A DNA stretch of 64,000 nt from Halomonas gemina (GCF_023554995.1 NZ_JAMJPK010000006.1:301415-365414); one strand, 5' to 3'. Shown: positions 36,324 to 44,547, numbered from the stretch's first letter. Numbers and translations: made by a program. Notes: a model not told the origin generated them from the sequence alone.

Positions 36324-36764
36324 TCAGAGCGTCATGAAGGCAGCGTCCTGTCGGTCGGTGAACTGGTAGACCTTGTAGGGCGCCTGCTGGGGGCCGGGCA
36401 TGCCGGGTGTGCCGATGGGCATGCCGGCGAGGCCGATGCCATCGATGGCCGGCCGTTCCTCGAACAGCTTCTCCACCGCCGCCAGCGGCACATGACCCTC
36501 GATCACGTACCCGCCCATCTCGACGGTGTGGCAGGAGCCGAGCCCGTAGGGCAGGCCCGCGGCCTCCTTGATCTGGCCGAGATCCCGGTCGTCGATGACG
36601 GTGACCGCGATGCCCATCTCCTCGAGATGTTCGGCATAGCCATCGCAGCAGCCGCACTGGGGGTTCTTGTAGAGCATGGCCTCGGCCGGCAGGGCGGCCT
36701 GGGCGGTGGTGGCGCCGGCGAGCAGCGCGCCGGAGAGGAACAGGGTGGGGGCGAAGCGGTTCAT
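36324..36764 (-). CDS. DUF411 periplasmic metal-binding protein
   Basis: A 146-residue exported protein. A signal peptide ends around AQAALPA (residue 24), followed by AMLYKNPQCGCCDGYAEHLE with the CGCC cysteine cluster, then LGSCHTVEMGGYVIEGHVP and GIGLAGMPIGTPGMPGPQQA. DUF411 proteins are typically encoded with copper or heavy-metal resistance genes and are thought to bind metal. Here it is the last gene of a minus-strand group with a Met-rich protein and two small exported/membrane proteins. The start at 36764 has AGGAGAA upstream and overlaps the stop of the upstream small gene by 3 nt. Confidence 0.9.
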   Translation of the reverse strand: MNRFAPTLFLSGALLAGATTAQAALPAEAMLYKNPQCGCCDGYAEHLEEMGIAVTVIDDRDLGQIKEAAGLPYGLGSCHTVEMGGYVIEGHVPLAAVEKLFEERPAIDGIGLAGMPIGTPGMPGPQQAPYKVYQFTDRQDAAFMTL

Positions 36765-36904
36765 GAGCGATTCTCCTGGGAACGACGGGACGTGAACACA
36801 TATTTGGCCAGGGCGGCGATGCCGAGGCCCAGCAGTAGCATGAAGGCCAGCGGCATCAGCCAGCCGATCCAGCCCATGAGGGCGAAGCATTCGTTGCTCA
36901 TCAT
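36761..36904 (-). CDS. Small (47-residue) single-pass membrane protein
   Basis: This short gene encodes MMSNECFALMGWIGWLMPLA, then FMLLLGLGIAALAKYVF and a basic C-terminus TSRRSQENRS, so it has one long hydrophobic segment with a positively charged end. GGAG lies 8 nt before the first ATG, and its stop overlaps the DUF411 start (ATGA), which strongly supports translation. No family is recognised. Given its place in a metal-related operon, it may be an accessory membrane peptide for metal export or for the DUF411 protein. Confidence 0.7.
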   Translation of the reverse strand: MMSNECFALMGWIGWLMPLAFMLLLGLGIAALAKYVFTSRRSQENRS

Positions 36905-36982
36905 GGTGAGACTCCTGACGAAGGTGCAGCGCAGTCGGTTAATGGCCGGCGTGCCGGCGTCATCGTGTGACCGGGGTGAGCG

Positions 36983-37285
36983 TCAGGATCTGGGAGGTTC
37001 GCGGGGTGGCGGGGCGATGAATTCGACCGCGGCAGCGCCGTCGGTGTCGGCCATTGTATCCGGGGTGGCAGGCATGACGAGTGGCGTCGCCGCCATGGCC
37101 GCGCAGCCAGCGCAGTCGGGGTCGGCGTGATCGAACATCTCGACCTCGGCCGTGCTGCACTCAGCGGCGCAGCTCTCCATGGCCGCCTGGTCGGCCAGAC
37201 TGGTCACCGACAGCAGCAGCACGAGCAGCAACGCCAGCAGGCGTCCTCCTCGGGTGCGGCGCAGCGCTCTGGCCTGTTCGGTCAT
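36983..37285 (-). CDS. Small Cys-rich exported protein of metal cluster
   Basis: A 100-residue protein with a basic N-terminus and hydrophobic signal (RTRGGRLLALLLVLLLSVTS) followed by a mature part rich in Cys, Met and acidic residues: ESCAAECSTAEVEMFDHADP then DCAGCAAMAATPLVM. GAGGAACT precedes the ATG. It may belong with small copper-associated exported proteins such as DUF2946-type, but no signature is certain. It lies between the Met-rich protein gene and the 47-residue membrane protein gene on the same strand. Confidence 0.6.
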   Translation of the reverse strand: MTEQARALRRTRGGRLLALLLVLLLSVTSLADQAAMESCAAECSTAEVEMFDHADPDCAGCAAMAATPLVMPATPDTMADTDGAAAVEFIAPPPREPPRS

Positions 37286-37404
37286 GGTGAGTTCCTCGTC
37301 ATCCTGGCGTCATTCTGTGCCCGTCATGCGATCAACCACATTGACCCAGCGCAATATCGAGCGAGATGGCTGGGGTATGCCCGCCAGGCGGCGGGCACCG
37401 GGTA

Positions 37405-38055
37405 TCACTGCGGGCTGTTGCGGGAGGAAGAGCCCTGTTTCAGCTGCTCGCGCTGCTCGTCGGTCAGCAGGTCCTGCATTCGATTACGCATGCGTACCTT
37501 GTCCGCCATCATCTCGCCATGGAGGGTGGCCATCTGACCATGGAGTGCCTGGACCTCCTCCGGATCCGGGCGCTCTGCCTGCATCAGCAGCTGCATGTCG
37601 TCACGCAGGTTCATCAGCTCGGCCATGCGCTCGAAGTGGGCGGAACGGTGCTCCTTGCGCATCTCGCGCAGGGAACCCAACTGCTCCTCGTCGAGCATTC
37701 CGGACATGCCGCCCATGCCGGACATCATCGGGCAGGGCATCATGCCACCTTGGCCCCCCATCATCATGCCGGGGCCCATACCGCCCTGGCCGCCGCCCAT
37801 CATGCCGGGCCCCATGCTGCCCTGATTGCCCATCATGCCGGGCCCCATGCTGCCCTGATTGCCCATCATGCCGGGCCCCATGCTGCCCTGATTGCCCATC
37901 ATGCCGGGGCCCATGCCGCCCTGGCCGCCGCCCATCATCATGCCGCCGGAACCCTGGCCGCCCTGATGCATGCCTTGGGCAGACGCGGCGCCGCTGGCGG
38001 CGATGCCCAGGCCAGCGGCCAGCGCAATGGCGATTACCTGCTTGTACTTGACCAT
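37405..38055 (-). CDS. Met/Gly-rich periplasmic Spy/CpxP-like protein
   Basis: A 216-residue exported protein. The signal peptide runs to about SAQG (residue 27). The middle section is an array of MGPGMMG, NQGS and GGQGG units rich in methionine (about residues 30-120), typical of Cu(I) binding. The C-terminal part is helical and resembles Spy/CpxP/LTXXQ proteins: LGSLREMRKEHRSAHFERMA and MQDLLTDEQREQLKQG. Three perfect 33-bp tandem copies encode part of the array, so the length probably varies between strains. A MerR-type promoter lies 78-109 nt upstream. The start at 38055 (MVKYKQVIAIALAAG) fits the signal peptide. Confidence 0.8.
   Translation of the reverse strand: MVKYKQVIAIALAAGLGIAASGAASAQGMHQGGQGSGGMMMGGGQGGMGPGMMGNQGSMGPGMMGNQGSMGPGMMGNQGSMGPGMMGGGQGGMGPGMMMGGQGGMMPCPMMSGMGGMSGMLDEEQLGSLREMRKEHRSAHFERMAELMNLRDDMQLLMQAERPDPEEVQALHGQMATLHGEMMADKVRMRNRMQDLLTDEQREQLKQGSSSRNSPQ
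37802..37900. repeat. Three perfect 33-bp tandem repeats within the Met-rich gene
   Basis: Units begin at 37802, 37835 and 37868 and are identical; a partial fourth copy starts at 37901. Each encodes the 11-residue unit MMGNQGSMGPG. Perfect identity at the DNA level suggests recent expansion by slippage or recombination. Confidence 0.9.
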
Positions 38056-38132
38056 GGTGTTTCCCCTCATCTTGCGGATGGTAGAGAAGTCGCCTTCCCT
38101 GATTGGGGAAGGTGGGGCTAGCGTTCGCATTG

Positions 38133-38164
38133 AGCTTACAACCTATGGGTCGCCCCAAGGTCAA
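38133..38164 (-). promoter_or_regulatory. MerR-family-type promoter of the Met-rich metal operon
   Basis: On the minus strand TTGACC (38164-38159) and TAAGCT (38138-38133) are separated by 20 bp, the overlong spacer characteristic of MerR/CueR-activated promoters. The spacer is occupied by a dyad running from ACCTTGGGG to CCCATAGGT (38161-38141), with two mismatched pairs. This is what a CueR-like activator of a copper-responsive gene needs. No merR-type gene is present in this window, so the regulator must be elsewhere. Confidence 0.7.
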
Positions 38165-38265
38165 GGTGTTTCAATGGCGCGAAACCCTTCTGGCCGAACT
38201 CAGTCTCATTTCAGGTTGTTGCGGTACAACCAACGCTTCCCTGATACGACACACGAGGTAACATC

Positions 38266-38760
38266 ATGCGCAAGACGCTACTGGCCCTCGCCCTGGGGCT
38301 CGTGACCACCGCGGCCTTCGCCGCCGGCGAGCATGAGTCGTCACACGCTGCGGCAAGCGATGCCGATATCGATCGCACCATTCGCGTCGAGGCGGGCGAC
38401 ATGTGGTTCGATCCCGAGGGACTCGAGGTGGCGCCGGGCGAGACCATTCGCTTCGAGATCACCAACATCGGCAATATCGAGCACGAGTTCATCATCGGCG
38501 ATGCCAAGGCCCAGGAAGCACATCGCGAGATGATGCAGGAGATGGGCGGCAGCCACGGTGACGGCCACGAGGGGCACGGCGGCCACGACATGGCCGAGGG
38601 AGAGCATGGCGGCGAGATGCCTGCCGTGACCATCGCGCCCGGTGATACCGCCGAGCTTGTCTGGACCGCTCCCGACAACGTGGAGCGCCTCGAGTACGCC
38701 TGCAACATTCCCGGTCACTACGAGTCAGGCATGTCGGGGAGTATCGACTTCCAGGGGTGA
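38266..38760 (+). CDS. Periplasmic cupredoxin-like copper protein
   Basis: A 164-residue exported cupredoxin. The signal peptide (MRKTLLALALGLVTTAAFAA) is followed by a His-rich N-terminus. The blue-copper-type ligands are H in IGNIEHEFIIGD and C, H, M in YACNIPGHYESGM near the C-terminus. A His/Asp/Glu-rich insert (GSHGDGHEGHGGHDMAEGEH) lies between the beta strands. The likely role is periplasmic copper binding or electron transfer in copper tolerance. GAGGTAACATC precedes the ATG. It is divergent from the Met-rich gene and followed 9 nt later by a broken membrane-protein gene. Confidence 0.9.
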   Translation: MRKTLLALALGLVTTAAFAAGEHESSHAAASDADIDRTIRVEAGDMWFDPEGLEVAPGETIRFEITNIGNIEHEFIIGDAKAQEAHREMMQEMGGSHGDGHEGHGGHDMAEGEHGGEMPAVTIAPGDTAELVWTAPDNVERLEYACNIPGHYESGMSGSIDFQG

Positions 38761-38769
38761 CCCGCCGTC

Positions 38770-38972
38770 ATGCTCGCCGCCCCCTTGGCGCTGTTCATCG
38801 GCACGGTTGGCGCCATCTCGGTCTTCAAGGCCGTGTATATCGACAAGCGCGAGCTGAAGTGCGCCTGTGTCGGGGCAACAGCAATGTCCCCCTGGGGTTC
38901 GTGTCCTTGACCGAGAACCTGATCATGGTGGCCATGGGGGTCTGGATGCCGTTGAAACAGCTCCTCCTGTGA
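38770..38972 (+). pseudogene. Frameshifted, N-terminally truncated membrane protein remnant
   Basis: Frame 1 from the ATG at 38770 reads MLAAPLALFIGTVGAISVFK then AVYIDKRELKCACVG and stops shortly after. The natural continuation GNSNVPLGFVSLTENLIMVA then MGVWMPL is in another frame ending at 38972. A single missing G in the GGGG run near 38872-38875 explains the break. The joined sequence resembles the C-terminal half of a MauE-like or metal-cluster-associated inner-membrane protein family; the expected N-terminal part is missing. It is either a recent pseudogene or a sequencing error in a homopolymer, although the N-terminal truncation suggests decay. Confidence 0.65.
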
Positions 38973-39183
38973 TGACAGGGAGGCATGGATGACTGAATCC
39001 GCCGAACGCAGGATTAGCCTCCGTGCAACCCCACACCGCCGGGCCTCTCTTACGGCTCTCCTATAGGAGGAGCGCGCGTTTACCCTGCCTGCCATTCCTG
39101 TCATCTTGTGAGCCGAATTCCGACATGGCGCCGGCATCACGGGTCGGGCAGCAATGCGGAGATGGCCATGAGGGAGCACGGCA

Positions 39184-41868
39184 ATGCAGTCACGGATGGA
39201 GGCTGAAGAGGCCTTTCGCCAGCTGGCGAAGGGCCTCGGCAGGAGCGGGGCGCCGGACTTCTACGACACTCTGGTGGCGCGGCTCGCGGCCATCCTGGGG
39301 GTCGACCATGTGCTGGTGGCGCGGGTCACCGGGGATGCCATGGTCCGCACCCTGGCGGTCTGGTCGCAGGGCAGGCCTCGACCGAACATCGCCTATTCGC
39401 TGGCGGGCACGCCCTGCGAGGCCGTGCTCGGCGAGGAGGTCTGTCTCTACGCGGATGACGTCCAGGCCCGCTTTCCCGACGACGGGCTCCTGAGTCAGCT
39501 GGGCGCGGTCAGCTACCTCGGCCTGCCGCTCCTGGCTGCGGACGGGGCGTCCCTGGGCCTGCTCGCGGTGCTCAAGAACGTGCCCATGCAGGCCGCTGGA
39601 CTGGAGAAGGAGGTGCTGCGCATTGCCGCGGTCCAGGCCGGCGCCGAACTTGACCGCAGCCGGGCCGAGCTGGCGGTGCAGGAGAGCGAGCGTCGTCTCG
39701 ACACCCTGCTCAACCACCTGCCCGGCATGGCGTATCGCTGCCTGAATGATCGCGACTGGACCATGCGCATCGTCAGCCAGGGGGCACAGGCGCTGACCGG
39801 CTACCGCGCCGAGGAGCTGCAGGACAACCGGGTCGCCAGCTATGCCGCGCTGATCCATCCCGCCGACCGTGAGCGAGTGTTCGAGGAGGTCCAGGCCGCC
39901 GTTTCACGCCGAGCGCCCTTTCGCGTGATCTACCGCCTGCACCACGCCGGGGACGGTACCCGCTGGATGTGGGAGCAGGGCCAGGGGGTCTTCGATGCCA
40001 GCGGAGAGCTTCTCCACCTGGAAGGCTTCATCACCGATATCACCGAGCAGCACGAGGCGCAGCGCGTCCAGGAGGCGGTGATGCAGGTGGCCTCGACCGT
40101 CACCACCCGCATCGGCGACGACTACTTCCATCAGCTGGTCAGCACCCTGGTCGAGATCCTCGAGGCGGATGCCGGCTTCATCGCCCTGCTCGACGCCTCC
40201 CGGCCGGACGACGATCCCTTGAGCGGTCGTGCCTCCGCGACCATGAGCATGGTCAGCGTGGTCTCGGCGGGACAGCGGCTCGAGAACTACACCTACCCCC
40301 TGGCAGGCACTCCCTGCGAGCAGGTCCTCGACGAGCGGGAGGCCATGGTCGAGGGCGGCAGCACCGCGCTGCTGCCGGGTGGGGCCGAAGTGGCCAGGGC
40401 CTGGATCGGTCGTCGCCTGGACAACGCCAAGGGCGAGCCGATCGGCGTCATCATGGTGCTGTATCGCCGTTCGCTGGAGGCCAACGCCTTCGCCACCTCG
40501 GTGCTGCGCATCCTCTCCACCGGGGCCGCGGCGGAGCTGGAGCGGCGACGCGACCACCGTCGCATGCACCAGCTGGCCTATACCGACGGCACCACCGGCC
40601 TGCCCAACCGGGTACGCTTCATGGAAGAGCTCATGCGCCTGAGGCAGGAGGCCGAGAAGGGCCAGCATCCCCTGCTGCTGCTGCTCCTCGACATCCGCCG
40701 CTTCAAGGAGATCAATGACCTCCACGGCCATCAGATCGGTGACCAGCTGCTGTCGACCACGGCCGGGCGTCTGGCGCGGGCCATGGGGCCGAACGAGGTG
40801 CTGGCGCGGCTCTCCGGCGACGAGTTCGCGGTGCTGGTGCCCGAGGCGCAGGCCACCGCCCTCGAGCAGAGCGTCCGGCGACTGCGAGACGCCGTGAGCA
40901 GGCCCATCGCGCTCGGGCATCGCAGCTTCGTGCTCGAGGTCAGCATCGGGTCGGCCCGCTACCCGCAGGATGCCGTCAGTCCCGGGGAGTTGTTCAAGTC
41001 CGCCAGCATCGCGCTCTATCACGCCAAGCAGCAGGATGACGGGACCTGCCCCTTCGACGAATCGATGACCTGGGCGCTGCAGCGCCGCCAGCAGATGACG
41101 GAACGGCTGAGCGCGGCGATCAGCGGCCAGCGCCTCGAGCTCCACTTCCAGCCCCAGGTCGACCTCCGGACCGGCGAACTGGTGGGCGCCGAGGCGCTGT
41201 GCCGATGGCACGACCCGGTCTGGGGCTGGGTCAGCCCGGGGGAGTTCATCCCCCTGGCGGAGGAGCGTGGCCTGATCCGCCCGCTGGGTGACTGGGTGCT
41301 GCAGGCGGCCTCCCGGCAGATGGCCGCCTGGCGGCGGGAGGGCATGGCCCTGCCCGGCCGGCTCTCCCTCAACGTCTCCGCCCAGCAGTTCGCGGATCCG
41401 CAGCTGGCCGAGCATATCGCCACCCTGACCCGGGACGTCCCCGCCTCGGCCATCGGCCTGGAGCTCACCGAGAGCGACTTCATGCGAGACCCCGAGCAGG
41501 CCGTCGGCATCACCCAGGCGCTGCGCGAGGCCGGCTATGCCCTTGCCATCGACGACTTCGGCACCGGCTACTCGTCGCTCTCCTACCTGCGCCGATTCTC
41601 GGCCGATGCCCTGAAGATCGACATCTCCTTCGTTCGGGACATGCTCGAGAGCCGCCATGACCGGGCCATCATCCAGACCATCATCGCCATGGCCCGCACC
41701 CTGGGGATGAAGACGGTCGCCGAGGGCGTCGAGTCCCCGGAGCAGGCCGAGGCCCTGGCCGGCATGGGCTGCGAGCAGGCCCAGGGGTACCATTACGGCA
41801 GGCCGCTTCCGGCCGCCGACTTTGCCGCTGCCTGGGCCCGGGCCATGCGCCGCGAGGCGCCGCGGTAG
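39184..41868 (+). CDS. GAF-PAS-GAF-GGDEF-EAL cyclic-di-GMP signalling protein
   Basis: An 894-residue cytoplasmic protein without membrane segments. Domains in order are GAF (about 20-155), PAS/PAC (about 160-290, ending LEGFITDITEQHEAQR), GAF (about 300-455), GGDEF (about 465-625) and EAL (about 640-885). The GGDEF site is RLSGDEF, and the upstream metal motif reads DIRRFKEIND instead of DxDxFK, so cyclase activity may be weak. The EAL site keeps EALCRW, LNVSAQQF, ELTESDF, IDDFGTGYSS, DALKID and AEGVES, indicating an active c-di-GMP phosphodiesterase. Substrates of the GAF domains are unknown. It stands between the metal cluster and gbdR with about 210 bp upstream, so it is probably monocistronic. 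Confidence 0.93.
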   Translation: MQSRMEAEEAFRQLAKGLGRSGAPDFYDTLVARLAAILGVDHVLVARVTGDAMVRTLAVWSQGRPRPNIAYSLAGTPCEAVLGEEVCLYADDVQARFPDDGLLSQLGAVSYLGLPLLAADGASLGLLAVLKNVPMQAAGLEKEVLRIAAVQAGAELDRSRAELAVQESERRLDTLLNHLPGMAYRCLNDRDWTMRIVSQGAQALTGYRAEELQDNRVASYAALIHPADRERVFEEVQAAVSRRAPFRVIYRLHHAGDGTRWMWEQGQGVFDASGELLHLEGFITDITEQHEAQRVQEAVMQVASTVTTRIGDDYFHQLVSTLVEILEADAGFIALLDASRPDDDPLSGRASATMSMVSVVSAGQRLENYTYPLAGTPCEQVLDEREAMVEGGSTALLPGGAEVARAWIGRRLDNAKGEPIGVIMVLYRRSLEANAFATSVLRILSTGAAAELERRRDHRRMHQLAYTDGTTGLPNRVRFMEELMRLRQEAEKGQHPLLLLLLDIRRFKEINDLHGHQIGDQLLSTTAGRLARAMGPNEVLARLSGDEFAVLVPEAQATALEQSVRRLRDAVSRPIALGHRSFVLEVSIGSARYPQDAVSPGELFKSASIALYHAKQQDDGTCPFDESMTWALQRRQQMTERLSAAISGQRLELHFQPQVDLRTGELVGAEALCRWHDPVWGWVSPGEFIPLAEERGLIRPLGDWVLQAASRQMAAWRREGMALPGRLSLNVSAQQFADPQLAEHIATLTRDVPASAIGLELTESDFMRDPEQAVGITQALREAGYALAIDDFGTGYSSLSYLRRFSADALKIDISFVRDMLESRHDRAIIQTIIAMARTLGMKTVAEGVESPEQAEALAGMGCEQAQGYHYGRPLPAADFAAAWARAMRREAPR

Positions 41869-41973
41869 CGGCAGCGTCCGATAGCCTCCTGATGGTCACG
41901 GCCTCATTACGGACAAGAGGGAGGTAGTGTCGGCCTGAGCGCCCCGCCTTGCCTGGGAGCGACACCCCGCCGC

Positions 41974-41985
41974 CCTGAAAACGAC
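41974..41985 (+). promoter_or_regulatory. 12-mer shared by gbdR and fdhA upstream regions (copy 1)
   Basis: CCTGAAAACGAC occurs here, 180 bp before gbdR, and again at 54048-54059, 163 bp before fdhA, in the same orientation. Similar distance to two functionally linked genes suggests a common regulator site, possibly for GbdR. Nearby GCGACAC/GTGTCG motifs (41933-41966) form a further dyad. Confidence 0.35.
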
Positions 41986-42164
41986 ACCATAGTCGTTAAC
42001 AACTGGCGGCCCGCCGGCTGATAGGCAATGGTGACATGCCAGATCACGACGCCTTGCGGTATCTTGCGGGACGGACTTGCCTGTTCGCGACAGCCAGACA
42101 TCGGCGGGCGTCCGGATACGGACATAACAACACCACGTGCACGACCCCGTACAGGAGGCTCGCC

Positions 42165-43304
42165 ATGACGCCCCCCTCCCAGGCACCGAACAAGCCGGCC
42201 GCTTCCCAGGCCATCGGCTTCCTGCTGCTGGAAAACTTCACCCTCTTCTCCCTGGCCTCGGCCATCGAGCCGCTGCGCATGGCCAACCAGCTGGCCGGTC
42301 GGGAGCTCTATCGCTGGTTCACCCTGAGCCTCGACGGCGAGCCGATCTCCGCCAGCGATGGCCTCAAGGTCACGCCGGATGCGGCGATCACGGTGCCGCT
42401 GGCGCTGGACATGGTGGTGGTCTGTGGCGGGGTGGGGCCGGCGCGGGCGGTGCAGCGCGAGCACGTCGTTTGGCTACAGGGCCAGGCACGCCTGTCGCGG
42501 CGGCTGGGTGGGATCTGCACCGGCAGCTGGGCGCTGGCCAAGGCGGGGCTGCTGGATGGCTACGAGACCAGCGTCCACTGGGAGTGCCTGGCCGCCATGC
42601 AGGAGTCCTTTCCCCGCACCCTGCTGACGACCCGGCTGTTCTCCATCGACCGCGAGAGGGCTACCGCCTCGGGGGGGACCGCCCCCCTGGACATGATGCT
42701 CACCCTGATCGGGCGGGATCATGGTCGCGAGCTCGCGGCGGGGATCTCCGAGATGTTCATCTGTGACCGCGTGCGCGGGGAGCAGGACCAGCAGCGCGTG
42801 CCGCTAAAGCATATCCTCGGCACGACACAGCCAAAGCTGCTGGAGATCGTCGCGCTGATGGAGGCCAACCTCGAGGAGCCCATCGGGCTCGAGGAACTGG
42901 CGGCCTATGTCGGCTTGTCGCGTCGCCAGCTCGAGCGGCTCTTCCAGAAATACCTGCTCTGCTCGCCGTCGCGCTACTACCTCAAGCTGCGGCTGACCCG
43001 CGCCCGCCAGCTGCTCAAGCAGACCTCGATCTCGATCATCGAGGTGGCCTCCGCCTGCGGCTTCGTCTCCACGCCGCACTTCTCGAAGTGCTACCGGGAG
43101 TTCTTCGGCCAGCCGCCCCGCGACGAGCGGCTCGGCGCGAGCTCGGTCAGGGTGCCGGTGCCGCCGCCCTGCGAATCGGTGGGGGCCAACCTGGAGCTGC
43201 TGAGCTTCGAAGCCTATCCGGCCGAGCCGGTCTCCTCGGCCATCATGGCCCTCGATCAGGCGCGCGGCGAGCCGACCTACGCTAGCGTCCTGCTGCGCTC
43301 CTGA
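42165..43304 (+). CDS. gbdR: GlxA-family regulator of glycine betaine catabolism
   Basis: A 379-residue GlxA/AraC-type activator. The N-terminal DJ-1/PfpI-like domain has AIGFLLLENFTLFSLASAIE and GGICTGSWALAKAGLLDGYE, and the C-terminal AraC HTH (about 245-335) has IGLEELAAYVGLSRRQLERL and SIIEVASACGFVSTPHFSKC. Length and context match Pseudomonas GbdR, which senses glycine betaine and dimethylglycine and activates dgc, sox and related genes. It is followed by the dipeptidase-like gene, a DUF5943-like gene and dgcAB-etfAB, as in the Pseudomonas cluster. AGGAGG precedes the ATG at 42165. Confidence 0.9.
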   Translation: MTPPSQAPNKPAASQAIGFLLLENFTLFSLASAIEPLRMANQLAGRELYRWFTLSLDGEPISASDGLKVTPDAAITVPLALDMVVVCGGVGPARAVQREHVVWLQGQARLSRRLGGICTGSWALAKAGLLDGYETSVHWECLAAMQESFPRTLLTTRLFSIDRERATASGGTAPLDMMLTLIGRDHGRELAAGISEMFICDRVRGEQDQQRVPLKHILGTTQPKLLEIVALMEANLEEPIGLEELAAYVGLSRRQLERLFQKYLLCSPSRYYLKLRLTRARQLLKQTSISIIEVASACGFVSTPHFSKCYREFFGQPPRDERLGASSVRVPVPPPCESVGANLELLSFEAYPAEPVSSAIMALDQARGEPTYASVLLRS

Positions 43305-43340
43305 TTACTGTCTTACCGATATCTCCTGCCGAAGCGATCG

Positions 43341-43369
43341 CCCTGCCGGCCCGTCACGGGCCGGCAGGG
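43341..43369 (+). terminator. Terminator hairpin after gbdR
   Basis: CCCTGCCGGCCCG (43341-43353) and CGGGCCGGCAGGG (43357-43369) pair perfectly over 13 bp with a 3-base loop, 37 nt after the gbdR stop. The following TGTCGTCG is not a T-tract, but the stem is exceptionally strong. Confidence 0.7.
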
Positions 43370-43498
43370 TGTCGTCGTGCGTCGCAGGCGCGACAGTCAT
43401 GACGTTTTTGGAATTCTCGTCGTCGCTTCCAGGCGCCGAGCCGGGGTAGGCCGGCGCTATGCTGCCGTCGAGTCGAACACATCCCCGGAGCGGTAAAC

Positions 43499-44476
43499 AT
43501 GACACCAAGAGAGCTGCACGACGACGCCATCGTCATCGATGGCCTGATCATCGCCAAGTGGAACCGCGAGCTGTTCGAGGACATGCGGCGCGGCGGCCTC
43601 TCGGCGGCCAACTGCACGGTTTCCGTCTGGGAGGGATTCCAGGCCACCGTCGACAACATCGTCCGCTCCAATGCGCTGATGGCCGAGTGCAGTGACCTTG
43701 TCCGTCCCGTGCGCACCACCGCCGACATCACCCGGGCCAAGGAGGAGGGCAAGACCGGCATCCTCTACGGCTTCCAGAACGCCCATGCCTTCGAGGATCA
43801 GATCGGCTACGTGGAGGTCTTCAAGCAGCTGGGCGTGGGCATCGTGCAGATGTGCTACAACACCCAGAACCTGGTGGGCACCGGCTGCTATGAGCGCGAC
43901 GGCGGGCTTTCCGGTTTCGGTCGCGAGATCGTCGCCGAGATGAATCGCGTCGGCATCATGTGCGATCTCTCCCACGTGGGCGCCAAGACCTCCGAGGAGG
44001 TGATCCTCGCTTCCGACAAGCCGGTCTGCTACTCCCACTGTCTGCCCTCCGGGCTCAAGGCGCACCCGCGCAACAAGTCCGACGCCGAGCTCAAGTTCAT
44101 CGCCGACCACGGCGGCTTCGTCGGCGTGACCATGTTCACCCCCTTCCTGCGCGCCGGCATCGACGCCACCGTCGACGACTACGTCGAGGCGATCGAGTAC
44201 GTGATGAATATCGTTGGTGAGGACGCCATCGGCATCGGCACCGACTTCACCCAGGGCCACGACCAGGACTTCTTTGAGTGGCTCACCCACGACAAGGGCT
44301 ATGCCCGCCGCCTGACCCGCTTCGGCAAGATCATCAACCCCGAAGGCATCCGCACCATCGGCGAGTTCCCCAACCTCACCGAGGCACTCCTCCGGCGCGG
44401 CTTCAGCGAGCCCCAGGTACGCAAGATCATGGGCGAGAACTGGGTGCGCGTGCTCAAGGATGTGTGGGGCCAATAG
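43499..44476 (+). CDS. M19 dipeptidase-like protein of the betaine cluster (atypical metal site)
   Basis: A 325-residue protein with the renal-dipeptidase (M19) fold, equivalent in position to the dipeptidase-like gene next to dgcA in Pseudomonas. The family motifs GGLSGFGREIVAEMNRVGIM, CDLSHVG and YSHC (metal histidines) are kept. The N-terminal HxD metal ligands (usually DGHND) read DGLIIAKWN here, and the bridging Glu is replaced by Gln in LYGFQNAHAF. Such substitutions would alter or abolish the binuclear zinc site, so peptidase activity is doubtful. Its role in betaine catabolism is unknown. GGAGCGGTAAAC precedes the ATG. Confidence 0.85.
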   Translation: MTPRELHDDAIVIDGLIIAKWNRELFEDMRRGGLSAANCTVSVWEGFQATVDNIVRSNALMAECSDLVRPVRTTADITRAKEEGKTGILYGFQNAHAFEDQIGYVEVFKQLGVGIVQMCYNTQNLVGTGCYERDGGLSGFGREIVAEMNRVGIMCDLSHVGAKTSEEVILASDKPVCYSHCLPSGLKAHPRNKSDAELKFIADHGGFVGVTMFTPFLRAGIDATVDDYVEAIEYVMNIVGEDAIGIGTDFTQGHDQDFFEWLTHDKGYARRLTRFGKIINPEGIRTIGEFPNLTEALLRRGFSEPQVRKIMGENWVRVLKDVWGQ

Positions 44477-44547
44477 GCCGCAGGGTACAAACCTGACGTG
44501 TCCGATGCTCATAGCGAGGGTCGCCGGGGGCAGGCCGAAGAGGAGGT

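Noticed and set aside
37802..37915. Regular repeats that could be taken for a CRISPR array
   Set aside because: Units are contiguous 33-bp copies without spacers, lie in frame in a coding sequence and encode a Met/Gly-rich repeat.
39904..41793. 629-codon minus-strand frame opposite the GGDEF-EAL gene
   Set aside because: Antisense shadow; the GGDEF/EAL motifs on the plus strand are unambiguous.
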